A stretch of DNA of 64,000 nucleotides from Nitrosomonas sp. (GTDB taxonomy: Bacteria > Pseudomonadota > Gammaproteobacteria > Burkholderiales > Nitrosomonadaceae): positions 29,051-93,050 of the forward strand of contig NZ_JAMWZS010000005.1 in assembly GCF_024282095.1 (NCBI RefSeq), written 5' to 3'. A program made the translations under genes and the position numbers. How positions within the stretch are numbered: position 1 is the first letter of the stretch; each line of letters opens with the position of its first letter. Shown here piece after piece: positions 18,020-28,163 of this stretch. The notes under the pieces are model-generated. The model did no database searches, was not told the DNA's origin, and saw only the letters and a list, made by a program, of their open reading frames with translations.

Positions 18020-18149
18020 ACAGCCATATATTGACGAAGCTTGCTTAAATACGCCTGTCATTGCTAAGGCAGGGGCGACTACCAAGTATGCACTTGCCGG
18101 ATGAACCAAACATTCGATCTTCCCGCTAAATTCACACCCATTTTCTCAC

Positions 18150-18340
18150 CTTGAAATTCCTAATGGAAAATCTGGGATGAGTTGTGCGAAAAGAACTTTC
18201 ATAACCGCATATTCGACAGTATTGGCGTGCTCAAATCTCATTTGGTCGATGCAATTCGACGTATGGAGGAATCCTCGGATGTGGTGAAATCAATCACCGG
18301 GTGGGATTGGAAAATTAATTCACTTTGTAACGCTAATTAG
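18150..18340 (+). pseudogene. IS630-family transposase remnant, C-terminal end
   Basis: The frame ending at TAG 18338-18340 reads WDELCEKNFHNRIFDSIGVL, then KSHLVDAIRRMEESSDVVKS and ITGWDWKINSLCNAN, the characteristic tail of IS630-type transposases after the last catalytic glutamate. Upstream sequence is garbled (a stop in 'AATTCCTAATGG'). Only about 60 codons remain. It ends 60 bp from the stop of the aldolase gene on the opposite strand. Confidence 0.75.
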
Positions 18341-18402
18341 AATAAGGGGGGTGATTTTGTTCTGACCAGAACCGGATTTTGACAGCTAGGTGCAAGCACA
18401 GG

Positions 18403-19620
18403 CTATGCATCTACTAATTCCTTCAATCCAAATTCCGTACTTGATAAAGTCGGAGCAAAAGTAATACTGATTTTTTCAGGGTCAACGGATCGGGATAATT
18501 GATTGAAAAAATATATATACTCCGGATGGGATTGTAAGTTGCTAATGGCATCGGTATGGGCTAGCTGAATACGCCAGCATAAGCGATATTGATTCAATTC
18601 AGATAATGCCCAGCCGGAGAAAACTTGGCGCACACCAGGAATAGCCGTTAAGGTTTTGCGGCCTAGTTCAATCAGGGCATCCAATTGTCGTAAGCGATGG
18701 CTTTCAACGTAGCAAAGGATGATCTGTTCTGCGGGTTGCCAAGGACGGCACTGAATCAATACTTCCGCTGCACGGCCTGCCGAACCCCAAAGATGCATCC
18801 ACTGCTTGATTTGTTCAAAGAGGCTCTCCGTCACTCCATGAAGAACCTCAATATAGCCTTTTCTGGCGCGCGTTTGAACATTGGAACGAATTGTCGCGGC
18901 TGCAATATCGGAAAGCTCCGTGTAACAATTGATTTTGGCAACGCCATTTAAGATTAACTTATGGTATTGGTCTTCAACCAAACCGCTGCCGCCATGCAAT
19001 ACCAGCGGAATTCCAATTTCATCATTAATTCGTTTCAGACGTTTGAAATCTAGTTTAATCCGGCTATGCTGACGGCCATGCAGGGTGCCAATGGATACGG
19101 CGAGAAAGTCTATACCGGTGCGGTCAACATATGCTTTTGCCTCTTCAGCTGAAGTATAAATAACTTCGCCAAGGTGATTGTCCGCATTTTCCCCTTCTGT
19201 GCCACCTACAAAACCAAGCATTCCCTCAATTGCAGCGCCGCATGCGTGCGCTATTTCTGCGGCACGGCTAGTCTGAGTGATATTGTCGGTAAACGACTCT
19301 AAGGAAACATCCAGCATGACACTATTACATCCCAAGTTAATAGCCTCGGTAATAGATTCGTGTTTTTTTGCATGGTCAAAATGTATCGCTATCGGTACCT
19401 TAGCCTGATGTGCGGCTCGTTCAACCGCTGGAATGATTAGCCTGAAATCATGTGCTTTGAAGAGCGGCTCGGAAAGATTAAGAATGGCGGGTGAACGGCA
19501 GGATTCGGCTGCCATGATAATAGCTTCCATGAAATCCAGACTTACCAGTCCAAAACCACCAATTGCATAGTTATTTTGATAAGCATGATCCAACATATCG
19601 CGCATATCTACAAGTGGCAT
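18403..19620 (-). CDS. Class II fructose-bisphosphate aldolase fused to a Dabb domain
   Basis: Residues 1 to about 280 are a class II (zinc) aldolase of the FbaA/GatY group: AIHFDHAKKH (zinc histidine and catalytic aspartate), GEVIYTSAEEAKAYV, SIGTLHGRQH (zinc histidine), and VLHGGSGL (zinc histidine plus phosphate-binding glycines), then KINCYTEL. Residues about 290-395 look like a stress-responsive A/B-barrel (Dabb) domain: IILCYVESHRLRQLDALIEL, IPGVRQVFSGWALSE, then IQLAHTDAISNLQSHPEYIYF. In the Calvin cycle the aldolase makes FBP and sedoheptulose bisphosphate. Last gene of the cbb operon; ATG 19620 has GAGG six bases upstream. The fusion is unusual; the 405-residue length accounts for both domains. 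The Dabb role is unknown. Confidence 0.82.
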   Translation of the reverse strand: MPLVDMRDMLDHAYQNNYAIGGFGLVSLDFMEAIIMAAESCRSPAILNLSEPLFKAHDFRLIIPAVERAAHQAKVPIAIHFDHAKKHESITEAINLGCNSVMLDVSLESFTDNITQTSRAAEIAHACGAAIEGMLGFVGGTEGENADNHLGEVIYTSAEEAKAYVDRTGIDFLAVSIGTLHGRQHSRIKLDFKRLKRINDEIGIPLVLHGGSGLVEDQYHKLILNGVAKINCYTELSDIAAATIRSNVQTRARKGYIEVLHGVTESLFEQIKQWMHLWGSAGRAAEVLIQCRPWQPAEQIILCYVESHRLRQLDALIELGRKTLTAIPGVRQVFSGWALSELNQYRLCWRIQLAHTDAISNLQSHPEYIYFFNQLSRSVDPEKISITFAPTLSSTEFGLKELVDA

Positions 19621-19658
19621 TTTTATCCTCTGAAATTTAGGGGTGTGAAAAAATTAGC

Positions 19659-20009
19659 TCAATGCATAATTTTTTCAAGTGCCTGATCCAAATCATCCAG
19701 AGCTGAACCCATGATAAGACCTGCACAGCTATGGTATAACCACAATTCACAAGAAATGGGCAGGTGTAAACTATGTCGTCCACGAATCTGAAACTCGCGC
19801 CATGCCAAAATGGGCTGATCCTCTGTGTTGCTGTCAACACATAACCACATGGTACTGTCTAGAATGACTTCTAATCCACGATGCTGCTGTAATGTAACTC
19901 GCAGTGGATAGCCTAATCGCAGCAGCGCAAGCCGCCCGCGGTTATAACAAGCCGCTTCGATCGTTTTAGGGAAAATTCGCCAGGGGAGAGTTAGCGTTTC
20001 CATCGCCAT
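19659..20009 (-). CDS. Uncharacterised protein of the cbb operon
   Basis: About 116 residues from ATG 20009 (MAMETLTLPWRIFPKTIEAA). An upstream start at 20081 would overlap cbbX by 56 bases and is less likely; ATG 20003 is also possible. Visible: no signal peptide or membrane segment, several Trp and Cys residues, 'GRLALLRLGYPLRVTLQQHR', 'WREFQIRGRHSLHLPISCEL', ending LDDLDQALEKIMH. Lies 16 bp after cbbX and 38 bp before the aldolase, so it is co-transcribed with carbon-fixation genes. I do not recognise a family. Confidence 0.6.
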   Translation of the reverse strand: MAMETLTLPWRIFPKTIEAACYNRGRLALLRLGYPLRVTLQQHRGLEVILDSTMWLCVDSNTEDQPILAWREFQIRGRHSLHLPISCELWLYHSCAGLIMGSALDDLDQALEKIMH

Positions 20010-20025
20010 CCAGGTACTGTAAATT

Positions 20026-20967
20026 TTATTTTTTATTTTTTGTATTGCGCTCACTATCCAGCGTACTTTCAAGAAAAACACGACTCGCTAGAATATCTTC
20101 CGCTTCTAATGTGATGAGATCAGTTTTGGATAACGATTTCTTTGTTCCAGAAAATAATCGATTTGCTTGTCGCAGTCGAGCACGATCAAGCGCATTGCGA
20201 ACCGAACGGGCATTGGCAAAATGCTCCGACTTCATACGCAGGCGTATATATTTCCCGAAGGCCTCTTCCCCGGCTGCACTGAAACAGTAATTCTGGCTTG
20301 CTAACATTAATTTAGCGATTGCAACTAATTCATCTGGGCCATAATCCGGAAAGTCGATATGGTGCGCTATACGCGAGCGCATGCCGGGATTGCTATGAAA
20401 GAATTTATCCATGCGATCTTTGTAACCTGCCAGAATAACGACCAAATCATCACGGTTATTTTCCATCGTTTGCAGCAGAATTTCTATTGATTCCGCGCCA
20501 TAATCACGTTCGTTCTCTGGTTTATAAAGATAATAAGCTTCATCGATAAAAAGAACACCCCCCATCGCTTTTTTTATTACTTCTTTTGTTTTGGGTGCGG
20601 TATGTCCAATGTATTGACCGACCAAGTCATCCCGGGTTACCGAAACCAGGTGCCCTTCACGTACATAGCCCAGGCGGTGTAAGATTTCCGCCATACGCAG
20701 AGCTACTGTCGTTTTTCCAGTACCAGGATTTCCAGTAAAACACATATGTAAACTGGGTGCACCCGCAGATAATCCCAGTTGTTTACGTACACGATCGACA
20801 AGCAACAATGCTGCAGTCTCACGAATACGAGTCTTCACAGGGATTAAACCAATCAGCTCACGATCTAGTTTATCCAGCACTTCCTGGATATTAGATTCCC
20901 GGAACTCTGCATCCAAATCAATCAATGTGTCTTTGGACGAGGTTAAGTTTTTAGATTGCTTAGACAT
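20026..20967 (-). CDS. cbbX: Red-type RuBisCO activase CbbX
   Basis: AAA+ motor that removes inhibitory sugar phosphates from form IC RuBisCO by pulling on the C-terminus of the large subunit. Walker A GNPGTGKT (about residues 79-86), Walker [13 protein letters not shown], the pore loop region [17 protein letters not shown], sensor-like [12 protein letters not shown] and arginine region [17 protein letters not shown] are all present. 313 residues, normal length. Third gene of the operon, 158 bp after cbbS; a stem-loop sits in that gap. ATG 20967. Confidence 0.95.
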   Translation of the reverse strand: MSKQSKNLTSSKDTLIDLDAEFRESNIQEVLDKLDRELIGLIPVKTRIRETAALLLVDRVRKQLGLSAGAPSLHMCFTGNPGTGKTTVALRMAEILHRLGYVREGHLVSVTRDDLVGQYIGHTAPKTKEVIKKAMGGVLFIDEAYYLYKPENERDYGAESIEILLQTMENNRDDLVVILAGYKDRMDKFFHSNPGMRSRIAHHIDFPDYGPDELVAIAKLMLASQNYCFSAAGEEAFGKYIRLRMKSEHFANARSVRNALDRARLRQANRLFSGTKKSLSKTDLITLEAEDILASRVFLESTLDSERNTKNKK

Positions 20968-21078
20968 GTTTGATCACTCATCGAGGTCTCATGGGATAGA
21001 GACTGGCATACATTAATTATATTAATTTAATCTTTAAGATAACTTCTATTTAATGCTATCACCCTTGCATTGTTACTA

Positions 21079-21109
21079 TTTCTCTCCCTCCTTTATGGGG
21101 AGAGAGAAA
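21079..21109 (-). terminator. Stem-loop between cbbS and cbbX
   Basis: CTCTCCC (21082-21088) pairs with GGGAGAG (21098-21104); with a few extra A-T/G-T pairs the stem reaches about ten. Read along the operon it is not followed by a T-run, so it is more likely an attenuator or mRNA-stabilising hairpin that sets cbbLS above cbbX than a full terminator. Confidence 0.4.
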
Positions 21110-21125
21110 CCTTACTCTTACTACT

Positions 21126-21560
21126 CTAATAGCGCTCAGCTTCCGGTTTGTCGGTCGCATAGGAGTGAATAGTATAACTAATGCTCCGTCCAGCTCCTTC
21201 TTGACGCACCAAACCAAAACCTGGTTCTTTCTTAGGCCGGTTGACAATATAGGACATAGTTGGACTTTCCACTCCACGTGTCGAGTTAAATGCAGTTACG
21301 CGGATATAGTGGTTTGGAAAAGTTTTACGACAGCTATTGATTTCCATCAAAATTCCAGCAGGGTCCTTCAAATCAAACATTGGATTACCAAACATTTCCC
21401 AATAGGTATTCCGTGGATGAGGGTCATCCGTGTATTCAATTCCGATTGCCCAGCCATTTTTCAACGCATATTTGAGTTGTGTTGAAATTTGCTTGTCGGT
21501 CAACGGAGGCAAGAAAGAAAATTGCCCCTGTGTGAGTATATTACCTGGATTAGTCATCAT
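21126..21560 (-). CDS. cbbS: RuBisCO small subunit, red-type
   Basis: 144 residues. N-terminal GQFSFLPPLTDKQISTQLKY and GWAIGIEYTDDPHPRNTYWEMFG are standard small-subunit segments; the long C-terminal tail after about residue 110 (NRPKKEPGFGLVRQEGAGRS, then ISYTIHSYATDKPEAERY) is the extra beta-hairpin that marks form IC/ID enzymes and forms the barrel in the central channel. ATG 21560 is preceded by AGGAG eight bases away. 20 bp after cbbL. Confidence 0.96.
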   Translation of the reverse strand: MMTNPGNILTQGQFSFLPPLTDKQISTQLKYALKNGWAIGIEYTDDPHPRNTYWEMFGNPMFDLKDPAGILMEINSCRKTFPNHYIRVTAFNSTRGVESPTMSYIVNRPKKEPGFGLVRQEGAGRSISYTIHSYATDKPEAERY

Positions 21561-21580
21561 AATTGTATCTCCTAAAATGG

Positions 21581-23086
<1,506 letters not shown>

Positions 23087-23155
23087 CTATAAACATTAGT
23101 TAGGAAGTAGCCATCAGCGGGGAAAAACTATAGTAGAATCTTTAAACCATAAATA

Positions 23156-23179
23156 ACAATCAATTGTTTCGATGATTGT
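23156..23179. promoter_or_regulatory. Candidate CbbR operator in the cbbL/cbbR intergenic region
   Basis: An inverted repeat ACAATCA, ten-base spacer, TGATTGT fits the LysR-type interrupted dyad (T-N11-A pattern). It is 41 bp before cbbR and about 100 bp before cbbL, in the 164-bp divergent region where CbbR is expected to bind. Assignment rests on position and symmetry only. Confidence 0.45.
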
Positions 23180-23220
23180 GATAGATTTTTATCTATATGT
23201 GAAAATACAAGGAGAATTTC

Positions 23221-24174
23221 ATGCGCCACAGCACTTTGCGGCAACTTGAGGTTTTTGAAGCGATTGCTCGCTTGAAAAGCTTTACCCGTGCGGCTGAAGA
23301 ATTATTTCTGACTCAACCAACGGTATCGATGCAAGCCAAAAAACTGGCGGATGAGATTGGCCTACCTTTATTTGAGCAAGTCGGCAAGAAAATTTATCTG
23401 ACCGATGCAGGAAAAGAGTTTTATCAAACGTGTCTTGTCATATTTGAGCATTTTTCCCGTTTCGAAATGATCGCATCCGACATGAAAGGCCTGAAATCAG
23501 GAAAACTGCGGCTTGCGGTGGTCACTACGGCGAAATATTTTACGCCACGTTTACTGGGCATGTTTTGCCAGAAATACCCTGGTATAGACGTTGCACTGAA
23601 AGTGACGAACCGCGAGCGTGTACTAGAGCGACTAACCAATAATCAGGACGATCTCTATATCTTAGGTCAAGTTCCAGATGCAATTGATGCCGTAGCGGAA
23701 GTATTTTTGGACAACCCATTGGTTGTTCTTGCCGCGGCAGATCACTTGCTTGCCAATGAAAAAAAAATTACTGTTGATCGCATCTGTGATGAGCCCTTTA
23801 TCATGCGTGAGCCAGGTTCTGGAACAAGAATGGCTACAGAACGGTTTTTTTTAGAACATAATCACAAACTGAAAGTTCGCATGGAATTGGGGAGTAACGA
23901 GGCGATTAAACAAGCTATTGTTGGCGGATTAGGTATCGCCGTCTTGTCGCGGCATACTCTGGCGCTTGATGCACCGATGGGGCAGCTTGCGATACTTGAT
24001 GTTGAAGGATTTCCAATTGAACGTCACTGGTATTTTGCTTATCCATCCGGCAAGCAATTGTCGATTGTGGCGCAGACGTTCTTGGAGTATTTGCGGCAGG
24101 CATCTGATTACCTGGAAGATTTATCATGCCGCCATGCGATTTCTGGACATTGTCCCTTGTTAAAAAACGAATAA
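23221..24174 (+). CDS. cbbR: LysR-type transcriptional regulator CbbR
   Basis: 317-residue LysR-family regulator. N-terminal winged helix-turn-helix: LRQLEVFEAIARLKSFTRAA, EELFLTQPTVSMQAKKLADE, IGLPLFEQVGKKIYLTDAGK; the remainder is the periplasmic-binding-protein-like effector domain (VTTAKYFTPRLLGMFCQKYP onward), including FIMREPGSGTR. Divergent from cbbL with 164 bp between the starts, the classic arrangement for the activator of the cbb operon; metabolites such as NADPH or PEP are known co-effectors in other species. ATG 23221 follows AAGGAG at seven bases. Confidence 0.93.
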   Translation: MRHSTLRQLEVFEAIARLKSFTRAAEELFLTQPTVSMQAKKLADEIGLPLFEQVGKKIYLTDAGKEFYQTCLVIFEHFSRFEMIASDMKGLKSGKLRLAVVTTAKYFTPRLLGMFCQKYPGIDVALKVTNRERVLERLTNNQDDLYILGQVPDAIDAVAEVFLDNPLVVLAAADHLLANEKKITVDRICDEPFIMREPGSGTRMATERFFLEHNHKLKVRMELGSNEAIKQAIVGGLGIAVLSRHTLALDAPMGQLAILDVEGFPIERHWYFAYPSGKQLSIVAQTFLEYLRQASDYLEDLSCRHAISGHCPLLKNE

Positions 24175-24234
24175 GGTATCATCGGATGTAGCGTATTAAT
24201 TGATAGGGTTCAGAACTTTAGCAGGCTGTTAAAG

Positions 24235-24869
24235 TGAATCCCCACGGGTTTCCCGGAGATTAAATGATTTGAGAGGGGGAAAAGAAGAAGAGTCAAATCA
24301 GTTATTCACCGGAAGTACGAGAACGAGCGGCAAGATTAGTATTTGAGCAGCAAAAAGAGCATTGGGATGCGATCAAATCGATCGCATCGAAGATTGGCTG
24401 CACAGCGGAAACATTGCGAACTTGGGTAAGGCGGGTGGAGACCGATCAGGGGGTTCGTGCAGGCATGTCGACATCGGATCTGGAAAGGCTCAAGGAATTG
24501 GAGCGTGAGAATCGGGAATTAAAGCGGGCCAGCGAGATATTACGGAAGGCATCAGCTTATTTTGCGGAAGGATGCTCGACCGCCGGCCGAAGTGATGGCA
24601 ATATTTGTCGATCAACATAACAGTACGGGGTCGAGCCGATCTCGCTGGCAAATTCAGATTGCCTCGTCGAGCAACTCATGAGCATAAAGCACGACAACGC
24701 GATCCTGATCGGCTAACCGATCGCATCAAACGAGACTTGGCGCTTGAACGCGATGTGCAGCGTATCTGGGAAAAGAACTTCAAAGTCTATGGCGCTGACA
24801 AAGTATGGCGGCAACTATTGCGTGAAGGTATTCGCGTTGCCCGTTGTACAGTTGAACGGTTGATGAAGA
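24235..24869 (+). mobile_element. Truncated, decayed IS3-family copy
   Basis: Left end TGAATCCCCACGGGTTTCCC (24235) is related to the left end at 15722. OrfA has lost its start (AAG at 24285 where the other copy has ATG) and has an in-frame 9-base deletion; orfB has a 4-base deletion near 24615. After GTTGAACGGTTGATGAAGAA the IS sequence stops at about 24869 and a foreign 69-bp fragment follows, so the catalytic core is absent. Same orientation as the complete copy; the two bracket the cbb genes. Confidence 0.82.
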
Positions 24870-24938
24870 AGTTCCGATACTACCGCAGCTTGCCTATAAA
24901 CTTCCTTACAAAAGTTGCACTTCGAAATTGAATCCGCC
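24870..24938 (+). repeat. 69-bp repeat, inverted copy at 15622-15690
   Basis: Matches the reverse complement of 15622-15690 with about five differences. Encodes FRYYRSLPINFLTKVALRN then stop in the frame continuing from the truncated IS3. Likely an end of a different insertion sequence that interrupted or replaced the 3' part of the IS3 copy. Confidence 0.7.
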
Positions 24939-24997
24939 CTCTTCCACTTCATTGAGCACATCCTGTTATGGTGTTTATTTTGTTTAGCCACTGCAGC

Positions 24998-27898
24998 TTA
25001 CGTCGCCACAATCACCCGCACGGCGTCGAGCCGCAGATTGCTGGACTTCAATGCATTGGTCAGTTGCAGCAATTGCTGTTCAAAGAATTGAATTTCTTCT
25101 GCGCGTACGTTCGGATTGACTTGTTGCAAGGCTTTGAGGCGTTCGATTTCCGGGAAGAAGGTTTGTTTTATTCGTGTTTCAGCCTGCGCAATGAGTTGCG
25201 GTGCTTGCGCATTAGCTTTTTGCTCGCTTAAAGTCAGCAAGGCCTTTATCGCATCTTCTTTCAGTTGAATCACCTGTTTGGCGATACCTGCCGCTACCGC
25301 TGCCAAATGCTGATTGATCGCATCGTGCTCCAGGTGCGGATAATCGTCGTTACCCTGTTCATCCAGCAAAACACGAATCAACGCGGACGGCAAGTAGCGA
25401 TTACCTTGCTGCACACCTTGCCCGCCCGCTTCCAGCACGAACAGGCTTTCCAGAAATAAGGTGCCCGGTTGTACTTTTTTATGTTTCATGGCAGAAACCA
25501 CGGCGTTACCGGTTTCATGATTCAGGATTCTTTCCATCGCGTGGATGACCATCGGATGTTCCCACGTCAGGAAGTGCATATCTTCATTGGCGAGCGCAAC
25601 ATTCCTGGCATACGTAATCACCGAGCCTTCATCCTGCAAGCCGGGAAACGGCATGCTCATGTGTTCGCTCGGCTCAATCAGAAAACTACCGGCGCGGTGT
25701 TCTTCGACATGGACGCCACAACAATCGAACACCGTCTCCATGTATTGCAGCAGTACGGGATCGTCATCCTGAGCGCACGCTTCCTGATACAGTCTTTCCG
25801 CAATAGCGGGACGAAAAGAATTATATTCCAGCAGCTTATCGCGCCCGCGATCCAACGCCTCGTTCAATGCCTGATTGACCGATTGTGTAACAGCGATCAG
25901 ATCGGACAACGTGTCACCGTGGGTTTGACGCTGATGCAGCGCAGCGATAAGCGCGCCTTCCGTTTGCGAGAAGACGGTTTGGCCTGCCGGGCAGGTTTTC
26001 TCAAACGCATTCAAGCCCTCGTGGTACCAGTGAAACATCACCGCCAGCGCGCTGTTTTCCAGATAGGAAACATGAATCTGAATGGTTTCCGTCTGCCCGA
26101 TACGATCCAATCGGCCTATGCGCTGCTCCAGCAAGTCAGGATTGAGCGGCAAATCAAATAACACCAGATGATGGGAAAATTGAAAATTGCGCCCTTCGCT
26201 ACCGATTTCCGAACAAATCAATACCTGCCCGCCAGCATCCTTATCGGCAAAATAGGCCGCTGCACGGTCACGTTCAATCAAACTCATGCTCTCATGAAAT
26301 ACCGGTATATATTGGCCAGTCAGAATCTTGAGTGCCTGAGCGATATCCCGGGCGGTTTGCGCATTAGCGGTAATAACCAGCACTTTTTCCGGTTTCAACT
26401 GCTTGAGCGTGACAGTTAACCAGTGAATACGCGGATCTACGTCTGTCCAATAGGGATCTTCCGGCTCGGCTCTGACCTGATAGAGCAATTCAGGGCACAA
26501 CAACAATTGGGGTTTTGACAGGTTCGTTGTTTCAAAGGTGGTCAAACATTGCTGATATTGTGCCGGTAACATCAGGGGAACCGCGTTAAGTTTGCGCTCA
26601 GGAAATCCTTTAACCGCAGCACGCGTGTTACGAAACAATATGCGACCGGTTCCATGCCGATCCAGCAATAATTCAGCCAACATTTTTCTTGCCCGCCGGC
26701 TTTGTTCCCCATCTGCTTCCTGGCCTTGTAGCTGCGCAAGCAATTCTTTGCATTGCGCGGAATCGACGGTCGAAATAATCATCTGCCGGATTGCGTCATT
26801 CAGCTTCCGGCCTTCCAATAACGCTTCGACTGCTTTGGCAATCGGCTCATAGGATTGTTCTTCAGCAACAAAAGCCGCAAAGCTGTTGAAGCGATCCGGG
26901 TCAAGCAAGCGCAGGCGCGCAAAATGACTGGCTTTGCCTAATTGCTCCGGGGTCGCTGTCAATAACAGCACGCCCTTGATACAGGACGCCAATTGCTCAA
27001 TCATGGCATACTCCGGGCTGATCTCCTGTTCAGACCAGCGTAAATGATGCGCTTCATCGACCACCAACAAGTCCCAATTGCCTGCCAGTGCAGCCTGAAA
27101 TCGTTTTGGGTTTTGGCACAAAAAATTCAAGCTGCACAGTATGAGTTGCTCACTATGAAATGGATTTTCCCACTCGCCACCTTCTTCCAGTGACTGGCAG
27201 CGTGCTTCATCAAATATGCTGAATTGCAGATTGAAACGCCGCAGCATTTCCACCAGCCACTGGTGTATCAAGGTTTCCGGAACCACAATAAGTACGCGCT
27301 TGACACGTTCTGTCAACAATTGCTGGTGTAGTATCAATCCCGCTTCAATTGTTTTTCCCAACCCCACTTCGTCCGCCAGTAAAACACGGGGCGCATAACG
27401 ACGCGCAACTTCATGCGCAATATAGAGTTGATGCGGAATCAGGCTGGTACGAGTACCAATCAGTCCGCATAGCGGCGCATGCGCCAGTTGATTACGCATC
27501 AGCAAGGTTTGATAGCGAATCCGGAACCATTTGTCCTGGTCAAACTGGCCGGTAAATAAGCGTTCTGCCGGACGGTTCAATTGCAGATGATGTGCTAGCT
27601 GTTCTTCGGCGAGTTCAAGCCAATCTCCGCGCTCACTTACGCCGGAATAGACAACCAGGCCATCATGCTCATCCACTTGCTCGACTTTCAATGAAATGCC
27701 GTCATGGCTACTGATGACATCGCCCACCTTGAAAATAACACGTGTCAACGGTGCTGAAAGCCTGGCGTATGCGCGAGTTTCGTTCACCGCTCCAAAAGCG
27801 ATAATTATCACTCTATGTTCAACATTCCGGACCGTGCCCAGACCCAGTTGTAAATCAACATCGCAAATCCAACGTTGACCCGGCTTAAAATCGTGCAT
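24998..27898 (-). CDS. rapA: RNA polymerase-associated SWI2/SNF2 ATPase RapA
   Basis: Recycles RNA polymerase by using ATP to release stalled post-termination complexes. 966 residues, full length for RapA. The N-terminal Tudor-like part opens FKPGQRWICDVDLQLGLGTV; helicase motifs follow: ADEVGLGKTIEAG (Walker A), VVDEAHHL (DEAH box), LLTATPEQLG (motif III), SEIGSEGRNFQF and RIGRLDRIGQ (motif VI). The C-terminal region matches the RapA-specific domain, ending LRLDAVRVIVAT. ATG 27898 has no obvious ribosome site. A monocistronic minus-strand gene between an IS3 scar and a DUF2490 gene. Confidence 0.95.
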   Translation of the reverse strand: MHDFKPGQRWICDVDLQLGLGTVRNVEHRVIIIAFGAVNETRAYARLSAPLTRVIFKVGDVISSHDGISLKVEQVDEHDGLVVYSGVSERGDWLELAEEQLAHHLQLNRPAERLFTGQFDQDKWFRIRYQTLLMRNQLAHAPLCGLIGTRTSLIPHQLYIAHEVARRYAPRVLLADEVGLGKTIEAGLILHQQLLTERVKRVLIVVPETLIHQWLVEMLRRFNLQFSIFDEARCQSLEEGGEWENPFHSEQLILCSLNFLCQNPKRFQAALAGNWDLLVVDEAHHLRWSEQEISPEYAMIEQLASCIKGVLLLTATPEQLGKASHFARLRLLDPDRFNSFAAFVAEEQSYEPIAKAVEALLEGRKLNDAIRQMIISTVDSAQCKELLAQLQGQEADGEQSRRARKMLAELLLDRHGTGRILFRNTRAAVKGFPERKLNAVPLMLPAQYQQCLTTFETTNLSKPQLLLCPELLYQVRAEPEDPYWTDVDPRIHWLTVTLKQLKPEKVLVITANAQTARDIAQALKILTGQYIPVFHESMSLIERDRAAAYFADKDAGGQVLICSEIGSEGRNFQFSHHLVLFDLPLNPDLLEQRIGRLDRIGQTETIQIHVSYLENSALAVMFHWYHEGLNAFEKTCPAGQTVFSQTEGALIAALHQRQTHGDTLSDLIAVTQSVNQALNEALDRGRDKLLEYNSFRPAIAERLYQEACAQDDDPVLLQYMETVFDCCGVHVEEHRAGSFLIEPSEHMSMPFPGLQDEGSVITYARNVALANEDMHFLTWEHPMVIHAMERILNHETGNAVVSAMKHKKVQPGTLFLESLFVLEAGGQGVQQGNRYLPSALIRVLLDEQGNDDYPHLEHDAINQHLAAVAAGIAKQVIQLKEDAIKALLTLSEQKANAQAPQLIAQAETRIKQTFFPEIERLKALQQVNPNVRAEEIQFFEQQLLQLTNALKSSNLRLDAVRVIVAT

Positions 27899-28075
27899 GT
27901 GATGCTTTGTGATTAGAAAGAGAGCAGTATAGTAATGGAAACAGAAAAAAAATATGACTATTTCTTGGATCTGTTCAGATTACGAATAGACAATGAATTC
28001 AGGAAAAAAACCAGGAAACGGGAAATCCGTTGACAGATATACTCTGTGATACAAGCTTGGAAACAGAAAAATTTT

Positions 28076-28114
28076 GGCCGATTAATTTCTTGAGTTAAAG
28101 GAAATTAATCGGCC
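28076..28114 (-). terminator. Rho-independent terminator of the DUF2490 gene
   Basis: A perfect 14-bp inverted repeat, GGCCGATTAATTTC (28076-28089) and GAAATTAATCGGCC (28101-28114), with an 11-base loop. Read on the minus strand the stem is followed by AAAATTTTT, giving a U-run. It lies 50 bp after the stop of the gene at 28164-28919. Confidence 0.8.
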
Positions 28115-28163
28115 GAATAAGAAACAGACACTACTGTTATATAAAGCAGTACAGCAAATCAGT

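Noticed and set aside
25469-26161. 230-codon open frame antisense to rapA
   Set aside because: Lies wholly inside a well-matched RapA coding region, has no family features or ribosome site, and is a codon-bias shadow.
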